NCBI GenBank assembly: GCA_013362295.1
Contig: JABFWJ010000355.1
Coordinates: 1-9,652 of the forward strand
Source of the DNA: Thermoleophilia bacterium
Lineage (GTDB): Bacteria > Actinomycetota > Thermoleophilia > Gaiellales > Gaiellaceae
Reading direction: 5' to 3'
Length of the DNA stretch: 9,652 nucleotides
Shown here: in pieces, positions 4,891 to 9,652 of the stretch
How the letters are laid out: the number at the start of each line of letters is the position of its first letter
How positions within the stretch are numbered: the first letter of the stretch is position 1
Notes under the pieces: generated by a model
The model's database searches: none
Told to the model about the DNA's origin: nothing
What the model saw: the letters and a program-made list of their open reading frames with translations, nothing else
Position numbers and translations under genes: made by a program

Positions 4891-5637
4891 ATGGATCTCG
4901 GTCTGCGCGGGAGGACGGCGATCGTCTGCGGAGCCTCGTCGGGGCTCGGCCTCGCGTCCGCGGAGGCGCTCGCGGAAGAGGGTGCGAACGTCGCGATGTT
5001 CGCGCGCCGGCGGGAGCAGCTCGACCGCGACGCGGAGCGCATCGGCGCCCTCGCGGTGCGCGGCGACGTGACGAACGCCACGGATCTCGAACGGCTGGTC
5101 GGCCGCACCCTGGAGGCGTTCGGCGGGATCGACATCGTCGTCTGGAACTCGGGCGGGCCGCCGCCGGGCCCCGCCGTCGGCATCACCGACGACAAGCTGG
5201 AGACCGCATTCGAGCTGCTGATGCTCCCGGCCGTCCGGCTCGTGCGGCTCGCGCTCCCGCACCTCGAGCGGAGCCCCGCCGGGCGAATCGTCTGCATCAC
5301 GTCCGCCGCGGTGAAGGAGCCGACCGCACACCTCGCGCTCTCGAACACGATCCGTCCGGGGATCACCGGCTGGGCAAAGACACTCTCACGTGAGCTCGGC
5401 CCGCAGGGGATCACCGTCAACTGCGTCGCGCCGGGCCGCATCGACACGCCGCGGATGAAGGAGGTCTACGGCGAGGACGGCCCGTCGCCGGACGAGCTCG
5501 CGCAAATCCCGGTCGGTCGCCTCGGCACCCCCCGCGAATTCGGGGACGTCGTCTGCTTCCTCGCCTCGGAGCGGGCCGCGTACGTCACCGGGACGACGCT
5601 GCTCGTCGACGGCGGGCTCTCGCGCGGACTGCTGTGA
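4891..5637 (+). CDS. Short-chain dehydrogenase/reductase with atypical catalytic residues
   Basis: A 248-residue Rossmann-fold oxidoreductase of the FabG-like SDR superfamily, probably cytoplasmic. The cofactor motif G14-A-S-S-G18-L-G20 and Asp59 (GDV) are intact, and the C-terminal signature YVTGTTLLVDGG (231-242) is typical. The catalytic tetrad is not standard. Ser138 is present (ITS), but the position 13 residues later, normally Tyr, is Ser151, and the position four further on, normally Lys, is Arg155 (in LSNTIR). The usual NNAG is NSGGP (86-90). The fold is therefore confident while ordinary ketoreductase chemistry is not. From memory, similar SNxxR-type SDRs recur in bacteria, often annotated as 3-oxoacyl-ACP reductases; I could not verify that, and the substrate is unknown. 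The ATG at 4891 follows a -10 box. The TGA overlaps the GTG of the downstream PDZ-Lon gene by four bases, so the two are probably translationally coupled. Confidence 0.85.
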   Translation: MDLGLRGRTAIVCGASSGLGLASAEALAEEGANVAMFARRREQLDRDAERIGALAVRGDVTNATDLERLVGRTLEAFGGIDIVVWNSGGPPPGPAVGITDDKLETAFELLMLPAVRLVRLALPHLERSPAGRIVCITSAAVKEPTAHLALSNTIRPGITGWAKTLSRELGPQGITVNCVAPGRIDTPRMKEVYGEDGPSPDELAQIPVGRLGTPREFGDVVCFLASERAAYVTGTTLLVDGGLSRGLL

Positions 5638-6641
5638 AGCTCTTCAGGCCCGGCCGTCTGCTGGTCGCGGGCCTCGTGCTCCTTGCCGTCGTCCTCGCCC
5701 TCGTCGTCGTCCCGTCGAACGACTACATCTTCCTGCCGGACCGCGCACATCCCGTCGCGCCGCTCGTCACGGTCGAGGGCGGACACGACCCGACGCGGGG
5801 CGGTGTGTACTTCGTCGACGTCGTCGTGCGCAAGGCGACGGTGATCGAACGGCTCTTCGGCGGACTGCACAAGGGCGCCGACCTCTACCCACCGCAGGCG
5901 GTCAACCCACCGGGGGTGAACCAGCAGGAACGGCACGTCCTCGACATCGAGGACATGCATCGCTCACAGCAGATCGCGGCGGCGGTCGCGCTGCGCGCTG
6001 CGGGCCGGAAGGTCCTGATGCGGCCGGTCGGTGCACGCATCGCCTTCGTGCAGCAGGGGCTGCCCGCGTTCCGCAAGCTCGAGCCGGGCGACGTCGTCGT
6101 CGCGATCGACGGCCGGCCGGTACACACGCTGCACGACGTCTTCGTGCGGATGACCGCGCACCACGTCGGCGACATCGTCGCGTTCACGATCCGACGCGGC
6201 AAGCGCACGCTCGTCGAGCGCATGAAGACGGTCGGCGCAGGCAAAGGGGCGAATCGCCGGCCGGTGGTCGGCGTGGGCCTCGAGCCGGCGCTCGACATCC
6301 ACCTCCCGGTCTCCGTGCGCATCGACGCAGGGAACGTCGGAGGACCCTCCGCGGGGGTCGCCTTCGCCCTCGAGGTGCTGGAGGAGCTGGGACGGGACGT
6401 CGTGCACGGGCACAAGATCGCCGCGACCGGCGAGATCGATCCGGACGGCTCGATCGGCCCGATCGGCGGCGTCAAGCAGAAGACGATCGGCGCGCGCGAA
6501 GCTCATGTGGACGCCTTCGTCGTACCGGCTGGGGAGAACGCGAGCGAGGCCCGCAAGTATGCGGGCGGGCTGAAGATTATCCCTGTGGAGACATTTCCAC
6601 AGGTGTTGCACGCCTTGGCGACACTCCCCCAAAATGGGTAG
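5634..6641 (+). CDS. Membrane-anchored PDZ-Lon serine protease (YlbL-like, S16)
   Basis: A 335-residue protein with an N-terminal membrane anchor (about 9-27, after KLFRPGR), a PDZ domain (about 128-200; LEPGDVVVAIDGRPV at 149-163 is the typical core) and a C-terminal Lon-type proteolytic domain (about 210-332). The Ser-Lys dyad of Lon is visible as GGPSAG (Ser239) and GGVKQK (Lys281), 42 residues apart, close to the spacing in Lon. There is no AAA+ ATPase domain, so cleavage is ATP-independent and probably acts on membrane-proximal or exported proteins on the outer face. The segment PGVNQQERHVLDIEDM (93-108) is characteristic of the YlbL-like family as I recall it. The GTG start sits in a GTGA overlap with the SDR stop; no Shine-Dalgarno sequence is obvious, so coupled translation is likely. 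The natural substrate is unknown. The stop is TAG at 6639-6641. Confidence 0.92.
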   Translation: MKLFRPGRLLVAGLVLLAVVLALVVVPSNDYIFLPDRAHPVAPLVTVEGGHDPTRGGVYFVDVVVRKATVIERLFGGLHKGADLYPPQAVNPPGVNQQERHVLDIEDMHRSQQIAAAVALRAAGRKVLMRPVGARIAFVQQGLPAFRKLEPGDVVVAIDGRPVHTLHDVFVRMTAHHVGDIVAFTIRRGKRTLVERMKTVGAGKGANRRPVVGVGLEPALDIHLPVSVRIDAGNVGGPSAGVAFALEVLEELGRDVVHGHKIAATGEIDPDGSIGPIGGVKQKTIGAREAHVDAFVVPAGENASEARKYAGGLKIIPVETFPQVLHALATLPQNG

Positions 6642-6672
6642 GAACCTCCCCATCCGGCCAGGTTGAAGTTGC

Positions 6673-6692
6673 CGGAAAATGCACGTTTTCCG
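6673..6692 (+). terminator. Hairpin downstream of the PDZ-Lon gene, candidate terminator
   Basis: CGGAAAA and TTTTCCG pair around a TGCACG loop (7 bp) and are followed by TTTAG. It sits about 30 bases after the PDZ-Lon stop and ahead of a possible new promoter, the right place for an operon end. The stem is short with a weak T-tract. The remainder of 6642-6775 (134 bases) holds no ORF I can support. Confidence 0.4.
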
Positions 6693-6728
6693 TTTAGACA
6701 AGCCCTTTTCCTGGTTGAATCGGCCCCG

Positions 6729-6734
6729 TACCAT
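6729..6734 (+). promoter_or_regulatory. Possible -10 box (TACCAT) for the four-cysteine/LapA gene pair
   Basis: TACCAT matches TANNNT, downstream of the candidate terminator and about 40 bases before the next start codon. No matching -35 box is visible at standard spacing, so this is a weak call based on position and motif. Confidence 0.25.
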
Positions 6735-6775
6735 CCCGTCCCGTCCAGCCCCGCCGATCGCCCTCGGAAGGACCC

Positions 6776-6949
6776 ATGAACGGACAGCCTGCTTCGACTT
6801 GCGACGACTGCTATTTCCGCCGTCACGGCCTCTGTGCGATGTCACCCGAGCGTCCGTGCCCGACGTTTCGCGCCGCCACGCGCACGCTCCAACCCCCCAA
6901 GCAGCCGCGTCTCGTTCCGCTCGCCGTGACCGCCGCCGCTGTCGCATAG
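6776..6949 (+). CDS. 57-residue four-cysteine protein, putative metal-binding
   Basis: A short gene supported by a GGAAGG ribosome site at 6766-6771, an ATG at 6776 and a TAG at 6947-6949. The N-terminal half has four cysteines at 9, 12, 20 and 28 (C-x2-C-x7-C-x7-C) with aromatic and basic residues between them (CYFRRHGLC), then PCPTFR. The arrangement suggests a small Zn-binding or Fe-S site, though no named family is certain; I have a vague memory of similar short actinobacterial ORFs but cannot confirm it. The C-terminal half is Pro/Ala/Val-rich and featureless, with no clear membrane helix. It ends only four bases before the LapA-domain gene, so the two are probably co-transcribed. The composition of the first half and the good ribosome site argue that it is real. 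Function unknown. Confidence 0.6.
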   Translation: MNGQPASTCDDCYFRRHGLCAMSPERPCPTFRAATRTLQPPKQPRLVPLAVTAAAVA

Positions 6950-6953
6950 AGCG

Positions 6954-7256
6954 GTGACCGACGAAGAGAAACGCCCGCCGGAGCGAGAGTCGAAGCGCCG
7001 GGGCTTCGCCGCCCGCCTCGAAGAGAAGCGACAGACCTACCAGCCCGGCCTCTGGTCGAGGCTGATCGCGGTCGCGGCGATCGGGATCTATGCGCTCCTC
7101 TTCGTCGTCCTGAACACGCCGCACGTGAAGGTGAGGTTCGTCTTCGCGTCGACGCGCGTCTCGTTGATCTGGGTGATCCTGCTTTCGCTCGGTGTCGGCG
7201 TCGCGCTCGGCGTGCTGCTGTCGCAGCTACACCGCCGCCGGCAGCGCGGCCGCTAG
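6954..7256 (+). CDS. LapA-domain (DUF1049-like) small inner-membrane protein
   Basis: A 100-residue membrane protein with a highly charged cytoplasmic N-terminus (1-33) and two membrane helices, about 36-53 and 69-90. Between them is the LapA-domain signature FVVLNTPHVKVRFVFASTRV (50-69), and the protein ends in a basic tail (HRRRQRGR). In Gram-negatives LapA helps lipopolysaccharide assembly, but this domain is widespread in actinobacteria that lack LPS, so the role here is unknown. The GTG start at 6954 has only a weak ribosome site and follows the four-cysteine gene by four bases, suggesting coupling. The last 30 bases overlap the 3' end of the convergent aminotransferase gene. Domain assignment is confident; function is not. 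Confidence 0.8.
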   Translation: MTDEEKRPPERESKRRGFAARLEEKRQTYQPGLWSRLIAVAAIGIYALLFVVLNTPHVKVRFVFASTRVSLIWVILLSLGVGVALGVLLSQLHRRRQRGR

Positions 7257-8294
7257 CCGGCCGACGCCGTCGGCGATCTCGTCGACCGAGACGAAGCTGT
7301 ACGCGAGCCGGAGCGTGTCGGGCTCGCCGCCGAAGTCCGTTCCCTTTACGAACGTGACGCCCGCCTCCTCGGCTCGTCCGAGCAGGTCGGCCGCGTCCAC
7401 GCCGGCAAGCTCCACCCACAGGAAGTAGCCGCCGTCAGGGCGCGTCGTGCGCACGTTCGGCAGCTCGCGGTCGAGCGCGGCGAGCATCGCGTCGCGGCGC
7501 TGACCTATGAGATCACGGACGCGTTCGAGGTTCGGCTCGAAATGACCGCGCGTGACGAACTCGTGGACCGTCGCCTGCCCGAGCAGAACAGGCGTGATGT
7601 ACGTCGAGGTCGCCGTCAGCTCGATCTCGCGCGCCAGCGCCTCGGGCAGCACGAACCAGCCGACGCGGAGCCCCGGCGCGATCGTCTTCGAGAAGCTCGA
7701 GCTGTACGCCGTCTCGCCGCCCGAGAGCTCGAGCAGCGACGGCAACGGCTCGCCCTCGAAGCGCACGAGCCCGTACGGATCGTCTTCGAGGACGAGCAGG
7801 TCGTGCTCGCGCGCCAGCTCGACGATGCGCGCGCGGCGCTCCTCGCTGAGCGTGCGGCCGCTCGGGTTCTGGAACGTCGGGATGAGGTAGAGGAACGCCG
7901 GCTGCTCCCCCTCGCGCAGCGCGTGCTGCAGCGCGTCGGGATCCAGGCCCTCCTCGTCACAGTGCAGGCCGACGATGTCGGCTCCGAGCTCGCGGAGGAT
8001 CTTCAGCGGGCGGTCGTAGGTCGGCTTCTCGACGAGCACACGCTTCCCGGCCGCGAGCCGCTGGGCCAGGAACACGAAGCCCTGGAGCGAGCCGTTCGTG
8101 ACGAACACGCGCCCGACGTCCACCCCGTGCCGCTCCGCGAGCCACTCCCGCAGCGGGGCGTAACCGGGGGAAGGGCCGTAGGAGAGGACCGTCCGCCCGT
8201 CGCGCTCGAGAGCGGTGCGCGCGCAGTCGGCGAGCTGCTCGACCGGCAGGCACTCGGGCGCCGGGACGCCGCGCGCGAAGGAGATCGTCGCCAC
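7227..8294 (-). CDS. PLP-dependent class I/II aminotransferase (2-aminoadipate/aromatic aminotransferase-like)
   Basis: A cytoplasmic fold-type I aminotransferase of 355 residues, moving an amino group between an amino acid and a 2-oxoacid. Key residues are visible: YGPSPGYAPLRE (39-50), the cofactor-stacking and phosphate region TNGSLQGF (66-73), FQNPSG with Asn143, EDDPYG with Asp172 and Tyr174, SSFSKTIAPGLRVGW with PLP-binding Lys203, and Arg329 in TLRLAYS for the substrate carboxylate. It resembles LysN/2-aminoadipate transaminases and the enzymatic half of MocR regulators, but has no HTH domain. The substrate is not predictable. The start is a GTG at 8294, with a TAGGCT box only 4 bases upstream. 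It lies 22 bases downstream of the histidine kinase stop, so read-through from that gene is likely. Its 3' end overlaps the convergent LapA gene by 30 bases. Length is slightly short for the family, but no core motif is missing. Confidence 0.88.
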   Translation of the reverse strand: MATISFARGVPAPECLPVEQLADCARTALERDGRTVLSYGPSPGYAPLREWLAERHGVDVGRVFVTNGSLQGFVFLAQRLAAGKRVLVEKPTYDRPLKILRELGADIVGLHCDEEGLDPDALQHALREGEQPAFLYLIPTFQNPSGRTLSEERRARIVELAREHDLLVLEDDPYGLVRFEGEPLPSLLELSGGETAYSSSFSKTIAPGLRVGWFVLPEALAREIELTATSTYITPVLLGQATVHEFVTRGHFEPNLERVRDLIGQRRDAMLAALDRELPNVRTTRPDGGYFLWVELAGVDAADLLGRAEEAGVTFVKGTDFGGEPDTLRLAYSFVSVDEIADGVGRLAAALPAAV

Positions 8295-8316
8295 GCGCCC
8301 AGCCTAATGAAAACGG

Positions 8317-9652
8317 TCAGCCGATCGGCAACTCGACGACGAAGCGCGATCCCGTGGGCTGGCGGCGTTCGTAGCGAAGGTCGCCGCGGTGCGCGCGCGC
8401 GTACGCGCGGGCGATCGCAAGCCCGAGGCCGGTGCCGGCCACGCGGTCGCGCGCGACGCCGGCACGCGTGAACCGCTCGAAAAGCGTTTCTTCGATCTCG
8501 CGTGCGACCCCGGGGCCGGAGTCCTCGACGGTGATCATCACCTGACCGCCGTCGACCCACGCGGTCACCCGGATCGGCGCCTTCCCATAGCGGAGAGCGT
8601 TCGTGACGAGATTCGTGACGACGTGGTCGACGATCGCCGGGTCGACCTTCGCGATCCTGGGCCCGACGATCTCGAGCTCGACGTCGGCCGCGCGTGCACC
8701 CGCCGCAACCTCGACGACTTCGCGTAGCCGCTGGGACAGGTCGAGCTCCTGCGGGCGAACCTCCACGGCTTCGGCGTCGAGCCGCGACAGATCGAGGAGC
8801 TGCTCGACGAGCCCGGCCATCCGAGTCGTCTGCTGCTCCAGCCCGACGCGCAGCTCGTCCTTCCGCGCCTCATCGAGCCGGTCGCCGAGCCGGTTCAGCG
8901 TCGTGACGAATCCGTGCACCGTCGTCACCGGCGTGCGCAGCTCGTGCGCCGCGAGCGCGATGAAGTTCGTCATCAGCTCGTTCGCGCGTTCGAGCGCGAC
9001 CCGCGATTGATGCTCCTGCTCGAACAGCCGAACACGGTCGAGGGCGATCCCCGTCAGCGCGGCGACCGTCTGGAGCACCTGCAACTCGTCCTCGCCGAAA
9101 AACGGCGCGTAAGGGGAGCGCCAGACCTGCAGCGTCACTCCGGGCTCGTCGACGCGAACCGGCTCGGCCCCTGCCGCGCCGGCCGGAACGAACTGCTGGG
9201 CGAGGACGTTGCCGTCGGCGTCGAGAATCGCCGCGCCGCGGGCGCCTACGAGAGCGGCGGCCGGGCCAAGCACCCGCTGGGCCACCTCCGCCCGCGTCGT
9301 CGCGAGCGTCATCAGGCCCCGGATCGCCTCCTGGAACCGCTGCTGCTCGACTGCGCGCCAGGAGAACCGGACGATCTGAGGCGGTTCGAGCCCGAGCACG
9401 GAGGCGAGACCGCTGGCCAGGGCGAGGATCTGGACTGCGAGCGCGGCCGGCGAGTCGGTATCGCCGGCGGCCGCGCTGCCGACGATCGCGATCGTCAGAG
9501 CGACCGCGGCGAACGCGAGCATGCGCATCCTCGTCCGCGCGACGGCGGGCTGATCGTGGCCCGCCCGCCACAGCCGGACCGTCACGACGATCGAGAGCAC
9601 CGACCAGTGAACGAGGAACGCGAGGAGGTAGACGATGAAGCCGGTCGGGCGC
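8317..9652 (-). CDS. Membrane-bound sensor histidine kinase with GAF domain, 5' end outside the window
   Basis: Sensor kinase of a two-component system, autophosphorylating a His and passing phosphate to a response regulator not seen here. The frame is open to the window edge. Upstream of the GTG at 9600 it still encodes a hydrophobic helix (FIVYLLAFLVHW), so that GTG is not the true start and several membrane helices are probably missing. Numbering from the GTG, hydrophobic helices lie at about 28-45 and 53-70, then a GAF-like sensor domain at about 90-192. A HisKA dimerisation domain follows, with phospho-acceptor His219 in AAHELRTPV. The HATPase domain has the N box (Asn334 in VTNALRYG), DSGPG (360-364) and GTGLGLA (389-395). 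All core boxes are intact. The C-terminus ends at 8317, 22 bases before the aminotransferase start. Neither the signal sensed by the GAF or membrane region nor the partner regulator can be told. Confidence 0.9.
   Translation of the reverse strand, partial: RPTGFIVYLLAFLVHWSVLSIVVTVRLWRAGHDQPAVARTRMRMLAFAAVALTIAIVGSAAAGDTDSPAALAVQILALASGLASVLGLEPPQIVRFSWRAVEQQRFQEAIRGLMTLATTRAEVAQRVLGPAAALVGARGAAILDADGNVLAQQFVPAGAAGAEPVRVDEPGVTLQVWRSPYAPFFGEDELQVLQTVAALTGIALDRVRLFEQEHQSRVALERANELMTNFIALAAHELRTPVTTVHGFVTTLNRLGDRLDEARKDELRVGLEQQTTRMAGLVEQLLDLSRLDAEAVEVRPQELDLSQRLREVVEVAAGARAADVELEIVGPRIAKVDPAIVDHVVTNLVTNALRYGKAPIRVTAWVDGGQVMITVEDSGPGVAREIEETLFERFTRAGVARDRVAGTGLGLAIARAYARAHRGDLRYERRQPTGSRFVVELPIG

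Noticed and set aside
5964..7124. 386-codon minus-strand frame across the PDZ-Lon, four-cysteine and LapA genes
   Set aside because: It crosses three supported plus-strand genes and two intergenic gaps, with Arg/Asp-rich composition typical of antisense GC-rich frames.
7542..8471. 309-codon plus-strand frame opposite the aminotransferase
   Set aside because: It is antisense to a gene with complete PLP-enzyme motifs and shows no motif itself.
9598..9600. GTG at 9600 as the start of the histidine kinase
   Set aside because: The frame stays open to the window edge and encodes another hydrophobic helix upstream, so the gene is truncated by the window.

Overview
The window looks like chromosomal DNA of a high-GC actinobacterium. 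Signs of this are pervasive G/C at third codon positions, several GTG starts, an actinobacterial CitA-type citrate synthase, a YlbL-like PDZ-Lon protease, and start codons placed 8-9 bases after a TANNNT -10 box, as in leaderless transcripts. A deep-branching class such as Thermoleophilia is my best guess, from overall feel only.

Layout. Minus strand, 1-2584: the start of a citrate synthase gene runs towards the left edge and is stopped by an in-frame TAG. Upstream of it is a tight three-gene operon: a nine-repeat TPR protein, a 41-residue hydrophobic/Gly-His micropeptide, and a secreted trypsin-fold serine protease. Plus strand, 2690-4696: isocitrate dehydrogenase, then a malate dehydrogenase whose reading frame is broken by a small deletion. 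At 4702-4823 lie six copies of a 14-base near-palindrome in three regularly spaced pairs. Plus strand, 4891-7256: an SDR oxidoreductase with non-standard catalytic residues overlaps by four bases a membrane-anchored PDZ-Lon serine protease. These are followed by a 57-residue four-cysteine protein and a two-helix LapA-domain membrane protein. Minus strand, 7227-9652: a sensor histidine kinase, cut by the right edge, and downstream of it a PLP-dependent fold-type I aminotransferase that overlaps the LapA gene tail to tail.

How the genes relate. Citrate synthase, isocitrate dehydrogenase and malate dehydrogenase are a TCA-cycle neighbourhood, and two of the three are disrupted as read here. That may be sequencing or assembly error or real gene decay; the window alone cannot decide. 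The TPR-micropeptide-protease operon between the TCA genes is the best candidate for an undescribed system. Its gene content (TPR receptor, short exported peptide, extracytoplasmic protease) resembles Rap-Phr/RRNPP peptide signalling, but this is inference from architecture only. The repeat array lies directly upstream of the SDR promoter and could be a regulator-binding array, a set of RNA hairpins or a mobile palindrome. No tRNA, rRNA, CRISPR array or insertion sequence was recognised.
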